From contig NZ_JAGGPN010000042.1 of the NCBI RefSeq assembly GCF_018613795.1, positions 32,001-96,000 of the forward strand: 64,000 nt of DNA, given 5' to 3'. The stretch comes from Arthrobacter sp. ISL-65. Its GTDB lineage: Bacteria > Actinomycetota > Actinomycetes > Actinomycetales > Micrococcaceae. This document shows positions 17,517 through 25,807 of the stretch, piece by piece. The position numbers were made by a program, and so were the translations under genes. Each line of letters starts with the position of its first letter. The stretch's first letter is position 1. A model generated the notes under the pieces. It saw only the letters and a list, made by a program, of their open reading frames with translations, had not been told where the DNA came from and searched no databases.

Positions 17517-17604
17517 ACCGGATCGCTCGAACCGGCGGGCCTCGACCAAAGTCCACCGGCGGAGGTCTTCCGGAGCGCGGGGCGCCCCGGCTAGCCTGTG
17601 CACC

Positions 17605-17982
17605 ATGGACTGGAAACTTGAACTCGTCTTCGTACCCGTGTCCGATGTGGACCGCGCCAAGGACTTCTACGTCAACAAGGTCGGTTTCAACGCCGACTAC
17701 GACGAGCGGCCCATGGACGGGCTCCGCTTCGTCCAGCTGACCCCGCCCGGTTCGGGCTGCTCGATCGCCATTGGCGAGGGCCTCAACGATGCTCCTCCGG
17801 GCACGGCGCCCAGCCTTCAGCTGGTGGTCAGCGACATCAACGCGGCCCATGACCAGCTCAAAACGAACGGCGTGGACGTCAGCGACGTGGACATCCAGGA
17901 CTGGGGCCACTTCGTCTACTTCGCCGACCCCGACGGCAACAAGTGGGCGGTGCAGTACCTCCCAAACCGGCCGAACGGCTGA
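17605..17982 (+). CDS. VOC-superfamily (glyoxalase-like) protein
   Basis: 125 aa. Two beta-alpha-beta-beta-beta halves: LVFVPVSDVDRAKDFYVNKVG in the first, LQLVVSDINAAHDQLKTNG in the second, and the usual closing VYFADPDGNKWAVQYL. His and Glu metal ligands are not all obvious. Members include dioxygenases, resistance proteins and ligand-binding proteins, so the role is open. Soluble. Free-standing between upp and a HAD phosphatase. Confidence 0.82.
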   Translation: MDWKLELVFVPVSDVDRAKDFYVNKVGFNADYDERPMDGLRFVQLTPPGSGCSIAIGEGLNDAPPGTAPSLQLVVSDINAAHDQLKTNGVDVSDVDIQDWGHFVYFADPDGNKWAVQYLPNRPNG

Positions 17983-18019
17983 GTTCCGAAGGACGCGGCG
18001 GCGAACCGGATGAGGCAGG

Positions 18020-18709
18020 ATGGAAGCCATGAGCCTTCCTGCCGAATCCGCCACCATCACGCTGACAGCCCGCGCCGTCCTGTTCGACATGGACGGCACC
18101 CTGGTAGATTCCACTGCCATCGTGGAGCGCGTGTGGACCGAGTTCGCCGGACGCTACGGCCTTGATATCGCGGAAATCCTCCGCACCTCCCACGGAGTGC
18201 AGGCGCTGGATACTGTCCGCCGCTTCGCTCCGGAGGGGGCCGACGTCCATGCCCTGGCCGCCGAACTGGGACAGATGGAACTGACCGAGACCGACGGCAT
18301 CGTCGCAGTGCCGGGTGCGCTGCAGCTGCTCGAGTCCCTGCCCGCCGACGCCGTGGCACTGGTGACGTCGGCGTCGCGCGATCTCGCCACCGTCCGGATG
18401 GCGGCGGCAGGGGTGGAGATGCCGGCAGCCATTGTCACGTCCGAGGACGTGTCCCGCGGCAAGCCGCACCCCGAGGGCTACCTGGTCGGCGCGTCCCTGC
18501 TCGGGGCAGACCCCACGGAGGCAGTGGTTTTTGAGGACGCTCCCGCCGGCATCGCCGCAGGAGTCGCCGCCGGTATCCGGACCGTCGCGGTGGGCCCGAA
18601 CACCGGCGTCCTTCCCGACGGCGTGCTGCACATTCCGGACTACACCGCCGTTACCGCCACGGTGGAAACCGGCCAGGACGGACGCCCGGCGGTCTTCCTG
18701 CGGCTCTAG
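18020..18709 (+). CDS. HAD-family sugar-phosphate phosphatase-like hydrolase
   Basis: 229 aa from ATG 18020; an in-frame ATG at 18029 is equally possible. Motif I VLFDMDGTLVDST (nucleophile Asp and general acid Asp), motif II LVTSAS, motif III Lys in GKPHPEGYLVG, motif IV FEDAPAGIAAGVAAG. The alpha-helical cap inserted after motif I and the GKPxPE signature place it near glycerol-3-phosphate, 2-deoxyglucose-6-phosphate or fructose-1-phosphate phosphatases (YfbT/GPP group). Exact substrate unknown. Soluble. Confidence 0.85.
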   Translation: MEAMSLPAESATITLTARAVLFDMDGTLVDSTAIVERVWTEFAGRYGLDIAEILRTSHGVQALDTVRRFAPEGADVHALAAELGQMELTETDGIVAVPGALQLLESLPADAVALVTSASRDLATVRMAAAGVEMPAAIVTSEDVSRGKPHPEGYLVGASLLGADPTEAVVFEDAPAGIAAGVAAGIRTVAVGPNTGVLPDGVLHIPDYTAVTATVETGQDGRPAVFLRL

Positions 18710-18719
18710 TCTGCACCTG

Positions 18720-19130
18720 TCAGGACAGGTCGTAGACCGTGGCGCCTCCGATGGTCTCGGCCTGGAAGTGGCCGCCACCCACTCCGAGATGCGCGCCGCG
18801 GCGTCGGAGCCGGTTTTACCCTGCATCATGCTTCCGCCAATTGAAGTAGTGGATCTTGCCCTTTGCGACGAGCTGCTGGAACTCCTCCCGCGTGGGTGCG
18901 GGATCCGTCCCGTTGAAGCTCCCGACGGCCATGACCGGCAGTTCGGCGGCAAGCTGGTAGCCAGCCGCGTTGTTGGAACCCACGACGGCGGCGGCCCAGG
19001 TGTAGTTTGCCGAGTCAGTCTGAAGCGCTGTCACCAGGGCGTCCGGCGGGGTGCTGGTGCCCAGGCGGCCGCCCATGCCACCGCCGCCCCCTCGGCCGGT
19101 GAATCCGCCCTGTGCCCGAGTGCCGGATTT
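18720..19130 (-). pseudogene. Remnant of a YkcB-type mannosyltransferase C-terminal domain
   Basis: Only the last ~130 codons of a second copy of the neighbouring 19225 gene remain. Shared order: Gly-rich GGGGGMGG linker, DALVTALQ, AAVVGSNNAAGYQLAAELPVMAVG, FNGTDPAPTREEFQQLVAKGKIHYF. The frame then breaks at about 18845 (one base too many: NWRKHDAG* in place of IGGSMMQGK), and again at about 18767 (SEWVAA to HFQAETIGGATVYDLS*). The original stop at 18720 is still there. No N-terminal membrane part is found upstream, so this is a truncated, frameshifted gene relic. Confidence 0.75.
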
Positions 19131-19224
19131 GCGAGATTGCCTAGCCCAGCCAGGTGCCCTGCCGGGCAAAGTCCTGGGCTTTAGCGGGGGATGAGGACCG
19201 TGGAATGGTGTTGGCCATGATTGC

Positions 19225-21186
19225 CTAGTTGGTCAGCTTGTACACGGTGGAGTTGCCTACGGTCTGGCCCTCGAAGTTTGCGGCAACCCAAGTGGCTACC
19301 TCAGAGTTTCCGCCGCGTCCGCGGCCTCCGCCCATGCCGCCGCCGGAGATGAAGTAGCCGATTTTACCGTTGGCCACCATCTCCTGAAACTGCGCGAGGG
19401 TGGGGTAGGGGTCGCCGCCGTTCCATCCGCCCAGGGCAATCACATTGGTGCCCGTGGCAAGTTCCAGGCTGGCCGCCTGGCTTGCGCCGGAAACAATTCC
19501 GGACCATTTGGCGGTGCTGGCCTTGAGCAGCGCGGTGAGTTCGGAGTTCGCCGTACCGGCGCCGTCGGGACCCATGGCAACGTTAGGAGCACTGCCGCCG
19601 TCGGTTGAGCCGTTGGGCGCCAACCCGGACCCGTCGGGGGCCAGGCCGGAACCGTCCGGCAACCCCGAGCCGGACGTGCCCGGTCCGGCAAAGCCGGCGC
19701 GTCCCCCCTGCCCGCCCGGTCCGCCCATCGCAGAGGCGGTGGGGCCTGACGTCGGAATCGATCCGGAGTGGGGCTGGGCTGCCGTGGCGAAGGTCCACGC
19801 AGTGCTGCCCAGCCCGCCGGCCAGCAGCGAAACCGCCACGACAGTCGCCGTCGCCGTCCTGCGGAACCGGGCGGGAATCGCCTGGAGCGAATCTATCCGG
19901 AGCAGCAGCGCGACGGCGGCCAGGACACCGAGGATCACCACGGCCACCCTGATCCAGGGCAGCCAGGTGTCGCGACCCAGAAGCACCGCGGACCAGACCG
20001 ACCCCGCAAGGACTGTGGCGGCCAGCGTGATCCGGGCGGGCAAGTGGGAACGGCCACGCCACAGTTCCACGCCACCCATGCCCACCAGCGCGGCGATTGC
20101 CGGGGCCAGCGCAACTGCGTAGTACGGGTGGACAGTGCCGCTCATGAAGCTCAGGATGCCGGTGGTGACCAGGAGCCAGCCACCCCAGAGGACCAGGGCT
20201 GCCCGGGTGCGGGATGTGCGCGCTTCACGGCGGGTGAACCACAGCCCGGCACCCAGCAGGATGAGGGCCGAAGGGAGCAGCCAGGACACCTCACCGCCGA
20301 AGCTGGTCCCGAACATCCGGGTGATCCCCGCTGCGCCGCCGAAGCCGACATTTCCGCCCATGCCGCCGCCACCGCCGGGCATGCCGCCACCGCCGCCTTC
20401 GGAGCCGGTGATGCGGCCCAGGCCGTTGTAGCCGAAGGTCAGTTCCAGGAAGCTGTTGGTTTCGGACCCGGCCATGTAGGGCCTGGTCGAAGCGGGAGTG
20501 AGCTGGAACAGGGCGATGTAGCTGCCGGCCACCAGCAGGATGCCGCCTGCAGCGGCGAGCAGATGCAGAAGCCGCCGTCCGAGGCTCGTGGGGGCAGCCC
20601 AGACGTAGGCCAGTGCGAGGCCGGGAACGATCAGGAAGCCCTGGAGCATCTTGGTCAGAAAGGCCAGGCCGATCACGGCACCGGCGGCGGCCAGCCACTT
20701 CCAGCCGGCCTTTTCAATGGCACGGGTAGTCAGGTAGGCGGCCAGCACCAGGCACAGGGTGAGCATCGCGTCGGGGTTGTTGAACCGGAACATCAGCGCG
20801 GCCACCGGAGTCAGTGCCAGCACGCCGCCGGCGAGTAGTCCCGCCGCGGGTCCGGATATGCGCTTGACCGTCAGGTAAAGGAGTCCGACGGCGGCCACCC
20901 CCATGAGCGCCTGCGGCACCAGCATGCTCAGCGGCGAGAAGCCGAAAACCCGGCCCACGAGGGCGGGAATCCACAGGGCCGCCGGTGGCTTGTCCACGGT
21001 GATGGCGTTTCCGGCGTCGAGGGAGCCGAACAGCAGCGCCGTCCAGTCCTTGGTGCCCGCCTGGATGGCTGCGGCGTAGAAGGAATTGGCGTATCCCGTG
21101 GCTTCGAGGTTCCACAGGTACAGCACGGCGGTGAACGCCAGCAGCGCTGCGGCCGAGGGCCGGACCCAGCGCGGCTGGTTTCCCAC
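19225..21186 (-). CDS. ArnT/PMT-like (GT39/YkcB-type) mannosyltransferase
   Basis: A polytopic GT-C glycosyltransferase. The first luminal loop has NAITVDKPPAALWIPAL, typical of the family (acceptor/donor Asp). About 11 membrane helices fill the first ~450 residues, with a Gly/Met-rich loop (GGGGGMPGGGGGMGG) near residue 270. A Gly/Ser-rich linker leads to an extracytoplasmic C-terminal domain (TALLKAST, LATGTNVIALGGWNGGDP, GKIGYFISGG). It should move a sugar from a polyprenyl phosphate made by the GT2-GtrA protein upstream. The uninterrupted frame begins at GTG 21186 without a ribosome site. The true start is probably 21347, one frame away (see 21187-21347). Confidence 0.85.
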   Translation of the reverse strand: MGNQPRWVRPSAAALLAFTAVLYLWNLEATGYANSFYAAAIQAGTKDWTALLFGSLDAGNAITVDKPPAALWIPALVGRVFGFSPLSMLVPQALMGVAAVGLLYLTVKRISGPAAGLLAGGVLALTPVAALMFRFNNPDAMLTLCLVLAAYLTTRAIEKAGWKWLAAAGAVIGLAFLTKMLQGFLIVPGLALAYVWAAPTSLGRRLLHLLAAAGGILLVAGSYIALFQLTPASTRPYMAGSETNSFLELTFGYNGLGRITGSEGGGGGMPGGGGGMGGNVGFGGAAGITRMFGTSFGGEVSWLLPSALILLGAGLWFTRREARTSRTRAALVLWGGWLLVTTGILSFMSGTVHPYYAVALAPAIAALVGMGGVELWRGRSHLPARITLAATVLAGSVWSAVLLGRDTWLPWIRVAVVILGVLAAVALLLRIDSLQAIPARFRRTATATVVAVSLLAGGLGSTAWTFATAAQPHSGSIPTSGPTASAMGGPGGQGGRAGFAGPGTSGSGLPDGSGLAPDGSGLAPNGSTDGGSAPNVAMGPDGAGTANSELTALLKASTAKWSGIVSGASQAASLELATGTNVIALGGWNGGDPYPTLAQFQEMVANGKIGYFISGGGMGGGRGRGGNSEVATWVAANFEGQTVGNSTVYKLTN

Positions 21187-21347
21187 CAGCAGCCGGGAGG
21201 CCTTGCCGGCCGGCGGGTTCGCTCCGGGTTGGCGTCTTTGGTGGCCTGATCTTCCGACATAGCCGGCGCGGGCTGCACGGCGCCCACCGACTTGTGCTCT
21301 GTCGTCGGGTCTGTCGCCTGGTTTGGGGGAGTGACGGTGGTGCTCAT
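21187..21347 (-). other. Displaced 5' end of the mannosyltransferase gene (frameshift)
   Basis: An ATG at 21347 overlaps the stop of the upstream GT2 gene as ATGA and opens MSTTVTPPNQ...MSEDQATKDANPE, a hydrophilic N-terminal tail. This frame leaves the mannosyltransferase frame near 21208. Adding one base after GAG restores NPPAGKASRLLVGNQPRWV and joins the two frames. The coupled start and the sensible joined protein suggest a single-base deletion, by mutation or sequencing error. Confidence 0.65.
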
Positions 21348-22777
21348 GACTGTGCCATTTCTGTGTTCGGGGCGGATGCCTGCGGGAGGGATGGCTCGGA
21401 AGCGGCAGGATCTGCGGGAGCGTTGGTGGGGACTGGCCGCCGTCGGAAGACCCACAGCCGGAACAACAGGAACTTCACCGCGGTGGCCGCGAGGTTCGCG
21501 GCGGTGACGGTCGCCAGTTCAAGCCAGCGGTCCGGCGTCGTGCTTCCCGGCAGTGCGCCGCTGTGGACCAGTGCGAGCGCGCCGGAGGTGAGGGCGAGCC
21601 CGATCCCAAAAACCAGCAGCCCTTCAAAGTGGTGGCGGGCAACATCACTGTTGCCGGCGATGCCGAACGTGAAACGCCTGTTCGCGGCGGTGTTGGCCAC
21701 GGCCGTGGTGAGCAGGGCCAGCAGGTTGGCCAGCTGCGGGTCCATCAGGTTGCGGCAGAGGTAGAAGAGGACCAGGTAGGCCAGGGTGGACGCCACGCCA
21801 ATGGTGCCGAACCGCACCAGTTGGCCGAACAGGCTTCCGCCAGGGCATTGCTCCTGGCTGCGGGATCCGGCGGGGAGAGGGCCGCGGGCCAGGGCCGCGC
21901 GGAGTTCGGCGACGGGGATACGGCCGGTGACCATGTCCTTGCTGAGCCGGGCCATGCCACGCATGTCCGCAAGAGCCGTCTGGACGATGTCCACGCTGGA
22001 GTTGGGGCCGTCGGTCCAGTCCACCGGCACCTCGTGGACGCGGAGGCCGCACCGTTCGGCGAGGACCAGGAGTTCGGTGTCGAAGAACCAGGCGGTGTCC
22101 ACGGTGTGCGGCAGGATCTGCTGGGCAATATCGGCCCGGATGGCCTTGAAGCCACACTGCGCATCGCTGAAGTGGGCGCCCATGAGGGACTGCAGCATGA
22201 AGTTGTAGCCGCGGGAAATGAATTCGCGCTTCGGCCCGCGGACCACCCGGGAGTTGCGGGTCAGCCGCGTGCCGATGGCCAGGTCGGAGTGGCCGGAGAG
22301 CAGCGGGGCCAGCAGCGGACCCATGGCGGCCAGATCGGTGGAAAGGTCCACGTCCATGTAGGCCAGGACAGGTGACGGCGAAGCCAGCCAGACTTTCCGC
22401 AGGGCGTTGCCGCGGCCCTTCTCGTCGAGGTGCACCACGGTGACCTCGCGGAGTTCCCGGGCCACCCGTTCGGCAGCCTTGAGCGTGCCGTCCGTGCTCG
22501 CGTTGTCTGCAACGGTAATGCGGAACGAGTGCGGGAACGTGCCGCGCAGGTAGGCGTGGAGCCGGCGCAGGCACTCCTCCAGGTCGCGTTCCTCGTTGTA
22601 GACCGGGATGGTCACGTCCAGGACCGGTTCCGTGGTGGCGGTGTCGATGGGCGACCGCCGCGTGTGCCGGGTCTGCGCCGGGGCAGGTCCGGCCGCGCCG
22701 GCTCCCTGGAGCGCATGCGGCTGGGTGCGCAGCGGTGGGTGCGGCGGGGTTCCGGAGGCCCGGTCAGTGATGGTCAT
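21344..22777 (-). CDS. GT2 polyprenyl-phosphate sugar transferase fused to GtrA
   Basis: 477 aa. The N-terminal ~60 residues are disordered. A GT2 domain follows (residues ~60-300): VTIPVYNEERDLEECL, ADNASTDGT, AYMDVDLSTDL (DxD) and the GYNFMLQSLMG region of dolichyl-phosphate mannose synthases. The C-terminal ~150 residues are a GtrA-like domain with four membrane helices (LVRFGTIGVASTLAYLVLFY, ANTAANRRFTFG). It should charge polyprenyl phosphate with a sugar and help present it outside. The stop overlaps the start of the mannosyltransferase gene, which would use this lipid-linked sugar, as in the B. subtilis YkcC/YkcB pair. Confidence 0.9.
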   Translation of the reverse strand: MTITDRASGTPPHPPLRTQPHALQGAGAAGPAPAQTRHTRRSPIDTATTEPVLDVTIPVYNEERDLEECLRRLHAYLRGTFPHSFRITVADNASTDGTLKAAERVARELREVTVVHLDEKGRGNALRKVWLASPSPVLAYMDVDLSTDLAAMGPLLAPLLSGHSDLAIGTRLTRNSRVVRGPKREFISRGYNFMLQSLMGAHFSDAQCGFKAIRADIAQQILPHTVDTAWFFDTELLVLAERCGLRVHEVPVDWTDGPNSSVDIVQTALADMRGMARLSKDMVTGRIPVAELRAALARGPLPAGSRSQEQCPGGSLFGQLVRFGTIGVASTLAYLVLFYLCRNLMDPQLANLLALLTTAVANTAANRRFTFGIAGNSDVARHHFEGLLVFGIGLALTSGALALVHSGALPGSTTPDRWLELATVTAANLAATAVKFLLFRLWVFRRRPVPTNAPADPAASEPSLPQASAPNTEMAQS

Positions 22778-22986
22778 GGCTCAACAGTGGCCGCCGCTGT
22801 TATGAGGGTTTTAGGGCCGAGCTGTGCGGGGGCTGTGGAAGTGACTTCGACGCTCCGCCGGCCGTCAGCATCAGCTGTGATTGCCGTTTTTCTGCGCCAC
22901 CCTGCATGGTTGCCGCCGGTGTGGTGGACGCCGAGGCTTGCATTTCTGCACCACTTTGCCTGCGGCAGGAAGATCAGCGACGCAGA

Positions 22987-23018
22987 AGGGCCCCGGATCC
23001 GTGCGGATCAGGGGCCCT
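22987..23018 (-). terminator. Inverted repeat, probable terminator of the muralytic enzyme gene
   Basis: AGGGCCCC-GGATCC...GGATCA-GGGGCCCT forms a long near-perfect hairpin about 70 nt downstream of the stop at 23089. On the minus strand the tail is only TTCTGC, so it is weak as a classical terminator. The rest of the 311-nt gap (22778-23088) holds no gene. Confidence 0.5.
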
Positions 23019-23088
23019 CGGCACCTAGGCGGTCAGCCTAAAGCGGTGCAAAAATGTTCGTCGTCAGCCCGATTGGCCGCGGGAACGC

Positions 23089-23928
23089 TCAGTACCAGTT
23101 GTGGGCGAGGTGCCAGTTCAGCGCACCGCACGGGGAGTCGTAGCGCTCCTGGATGTAGTCCAGGCCCCAGTTGATCTGGGTGCGGTAGTTGGTGCGGTAG
23201 TCCGCCCCGGCGGTAGCCATCTTCTCGGCGGGCAGTGACTGGACGATGCCGTAGGCGCCGCTGCTCGCGTTGGTGGCCGTCGTGCGCCATTCCGATTCCT
23301 TGGTCCAGAGCCGCTTCAGGCACTGCATCTGGTCTGCCGACCAGCCGAAGGACCCCAGCTTGCTGGCCGCGTAGGCCTGCGCGCCGGCGGGATCGTTCAG
23401 GGCCACAGGCGCAGCGGCCTTCGCGGGGGCAACCTTCGCGGGGGCAACCTTGGCGGCGGGAGCCGGGGCAGCCTTGGCGACGGGAGCAGCCTTGGGCGTG
23501 GCAGCCTTGGTGGCCGCCTTCGGAGCGGCAACCTTGGGCGCCGCGGTCTTGGCGGCAGCCTTCGGCGTGGCTTTGGCGGTCGCCTTAGTTGCCGACTGCG
23601 GAGCGATGGACGCCGCGGAGGGCGCGGGCAGGGCGGAGATGAGCGTCTTGTCGAAGCTCAGGGTCTGCCCGGCGTCAGCGGTGGTGGCGGTCGTTTGAGC
23701 GGCGGAAGGCGTAGCCTGCTCGGCTGCCTGGCCTGCGGCGCCGACGCCAACGAGCACGGCTGCGGCAGTGGTTAGGACCGCTGCCCGGCGCCCGAAGGAC
23801 GGAAGGCTTGCGGTCAAGCGGCCCCAGGCCGTCGCAGGCCGGGCCGGCTCTGCACGGTGACGGGAAATCTTGTGGTCAGACTGCTGGGAGGCGCGATCAG
23901 GGCGCGCCTGTGCCTTGAATTCAGACAT
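23089..23928 (-). CDS. Secreted muralytic/transglycosylase-like protein under c-di-AMP riboswitch
   Basis: 279 aa. A basic N-terminus is followed by a signal-type hydrophobic segment (AAVLTTAAAVLVGVGAAGQA, residues ~49-68), then ~100 residues of Ala/Lys/Pro low-complexity repeats (KAAPKVAAPKAATKAA) likely to span or bind the wall. The C-terminal domain (residues ~180-279) is lysozyme-like: LGSFGWSADQMQCLKRLWTK, ESEWRTTATNASSGAYGIVQ with the catalytic-type Glu, and INWGLDYIQERYDSPCGALNW. It resembles the resuscitation-promoting/aggregation-promoting factor C-terminal fold. Probably cleaves peptidoglycan. ATG at 23928 follows GAGAGG. Control by the riboswitch at 23958 fits this class of target. 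Confidence 0.85.
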   Translation of the reverse strand: MSEFKAQARPDRASQQSDHKISRHRAEPARPATAWGRLTASLPSFGRRAAVLTTAAAVLVGVGAAGQAAEQATPSAAQTTATTADAGQTLSFDKTLISALPAPSAASIAPQSATKATAKATPKAAAKTAAPKVAAPKAATKAATPKAAPVAKAAPAPAAKVAPAKVAPAKAAAPVALNDPAGAQAYAASKLGSFGWSADQMQCLKRLWTKESEWRTTATNASSGAYGIVQSLPAEKMATAGADYRTNYRTQINWGLDYIQERYDSPCGALNWHLAHNWY

Positions 23929-23957
23929 GGTTGATTGCCTCTCAACACCTGCGGAGT

Positions 23958-24110
23958 TAGCTGTCGGGTTCGGATGAGGTCATCCGGCCGCACGGAAATT
24001 CACGTGTCGGCTTCACCCCAAGGGCTGATGCGGAAAGCCCGGGACTCTGGTTCCCCCGCCTCTGCCTGAACTAGCGGAATCCGGGAAGCGGCAGAGCTGG
24101 GCGTCAATCC
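23958..24110 (-). ncRNA. Cyclic di-AMP riboswitch (ydaO/yuaA type)
   Basis: On the minus strand the leader of the muralytic gene contains the conserved ydaO blocks in order: GACGCC near the 5' side, the paired GCTCTGCCGC / GGCAGAGGCGG arms, GGGGGAACCAG (24048-24058) and TTGGGGTGAAGCCG (24008-24021), then the closing GCCGGATGACCTCATCCG hairpin. This class senses c-di-AMP and turns off many actinobacterial wall-hydrolase and potassium genes. Boundaries are approximate. No downstream terminator stem is evident, so the switch mechanism is not clear from sequence. Confidence 0.88.
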
Positions 24111-24190
24111 GGACATGCAGCTCTAGTGGCGGCTGCACCCAATCGACGGTACAGGAGGCTTTTGATTAAGTCACATTTAGGTAACGGACA

Positions 24191-25804
24191 TCACGACGAC
24201 GGCGCGGCGCCTTGCTTGGGCAGCCGGACGGCAAATTCTGTCCGTCCCGGCCTGGACGTGACCTCCACCGTGCCGCCGTGAGCCTCCACGATGGACTGCA
24301 CGATGGACAGGCCCAGGCCGCTGGTTCCCTCTGCCGACGCAACCCCCGGTTCCCCCTGCGAAGCCGCGGTACGGAGGGCCGTTTGCGCGCCTGCGCCACC
24401 GGTAGCAGAACCCTTCGCTGTCGCGGATGCAGGCGCCAGGGGCGCCTGCGCCGGGGTCGCGCGTGACGCGTCCGCGCGGGCGAATCGCGCGAAGACCTTG
24501 TCCACAAATTCGGGCGGGATGCCGGTGCCGTCGTCCGTGACCGTAATCACAGCGCTGCCGTCCGCCGACCGCATCACGCCGGTGGTCACCGTGGTGCCGG
24601 GCGGGGTGTGCTTGCGGGCATTGGAGAGAAGGTTGACGAGGACCTGGTGCAGCTGTGAGGCATCGCCCCGGACCGACACGGGTTCCTCGGGAAGGTCGAG
24701 GTGCCACGCCCGGTCCGGTGCCATGACTTTTTCGTCGCTGACGGTCTCAATCACGAGCTGCGTGAGGTCAACGTCGCTGAGCTTGAGCGGTTGGCCCTCG
24801 TCGAGCCGGGCCAGCAGCAGGAGGTCCTCCACCAGGGCGGTCATCCGTTCCGACTGGCTCTGCACGCGTGCCAGGGACCGCTGCCCGTCCGGAGTGAACT
24901 TTTCGGTCATGCGCATCAGTTCGGTGTAGCCGCGGATGGCCGTGAGCGGAGTGCGGAGCTCATGGGAGGCGTCCGCCACGAACTGCCGCACCTTCATTTC
25001 GCTTTCCTGCCGCGCCTCCAGCGCGTTGGAGACGTTGTCCAGCATCTGGTTCAGGGCGTGACCCACGCTGCCCACTTCGGTTCCGGGATGGGCGTTCGAC
25101 GGCGGGACGCGGACGGCGAGTGCCACCTCACCGGCGTCCAGCGGCAGGCGAGACACCTGGGTGGCCACCTCGGAGAGCTGCTCCAGGGGTTTCATGGTGC
25201 GGCGGATGAGCACCGTCCCGGCAAGGCCGATCAGCACAAGGCCGCCCAGCGAGACGATGGTGATGGTCCACACGAGCGATGTCAGGGTGTTCTGCTTTTC
25301 CGCGAGCGGGAGCCCGGTGACGATCACGTCGCCGTAAGGCGCCTGGGCGGCGACCAGGCGGTAGGTGCCAGAGGACAGGGTGCGTTCGACGGGCACGCCG
25401 TCGCGGCGGAGCGCCAGGAGGACTTGGTCGTCCGCTGCCGACAGCGAGGCGACGGTGGCGTCCGTGGCAATGAAACCTGCACTGATGACGGTGCCGTCCT
25501 CGATCCGGGCCGTCACGGTGCCGATCCGCTGGCCGCGGGCGCCCAGCGGATCGGGCTTGGTGCCAGGATTGCCCTGCGGTGGCCGGCCGAACTCGCTGGA
25601 GCGGTGCGCCGCATCCGAGAGCTGCTTGTCCAGCTGCTGGGTCAAATAGGAGTCCATCGAGGCGTAGCTGAAAAGGCCGATCGCGCCGCAAATGGCCACC
25701 AAAAGCGCCATGGCAACGAGGACCAGGCGCGTGCGGAGGTGCCAGGTGTCCGGCTTCAGCCAGCTTCGGCGCTGGGTACGGATTGCACCGGAAAGGTTTG
25801 CCAC
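24191..25804 (-). CDS. Two-component sensor histidine kinase
   Basis: 537 aa, GTG start 3 nt after the response regulator stop. Layout: TM1 (residues ~26-47), an extracytoplasmic sensor of ~130 residues, TM2 (~180-205), HAMP (RRTMKPLEQLSEVATQVSRL), HisKA (ADASHELRTPLTAIRGY, phospho-His), and HATPase_c with N-box LLSNARKH, G1 VTDDGTGIPP and G2 GTSGLGLSIV. Unusual: a ~50-residue Ala/Gly-rich insert between G1/F-box and G2 (ASATAKGSATGGAGAQ). Resembles TrcS/MprB-type OmpR-linked kinases. The likely targets are the envelope genes on either side. Signal unknown. Confidence 0.92.
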   Translation of the reverse strand: MANLSGAIRTQRRSWLKPDTWHLRTRLVLVAMALLVAICGAIGLFSYASMDSYLTQQLDKQLSDAAHRSSEFGRPPQGNPGTKPDPLGARGQRIGTVTARIEDGTVISAGFIATDATVASLSAADDQVLLALRRDGVPVERTLSSGTYRLVAAQAPYGDVIVTGLPLAEKQNTLTSLVWTITIVSLGGLVLIGLAGTVLIRRTMKPLEQLSEVATQVSRLPLDAGEVALAVRVPPSNAHPGTEVGSVGHALNQMLDNVSNALEARQESEMKVRQFVADASHELRTPLTAIRGYTELMRMTEKFTPDGQRSLARVQSQSERMTALVEDLLLLARLDEGQPLKLSDVDLTQLVIETVSDEKVMAPDRAWHLDLPEEPVSVRGDASQLHQVLVNLLSNARKHTPPGTTVTTGVMRSADGSAVITVTDDGTGIPPEFVDKVFARFARADASRATPAQAPLAPASATAKGSATGGAGAQTALRTAASQGEPGVASAEGTSGLGLSIVQSIVEAHGGTVEVTSRPGRTEFAVRLPKQGAAPSS

Positions 25805-25807
25805 GGC

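Noticed and set aside
23400-23600. Repeat-like GCGGCCTTGG units suggesting a repeat array
   Set aside because: They encode the Ala/Lys/Pro linker of a secreted protein in frame; not a CRISPR or mobile repeat.
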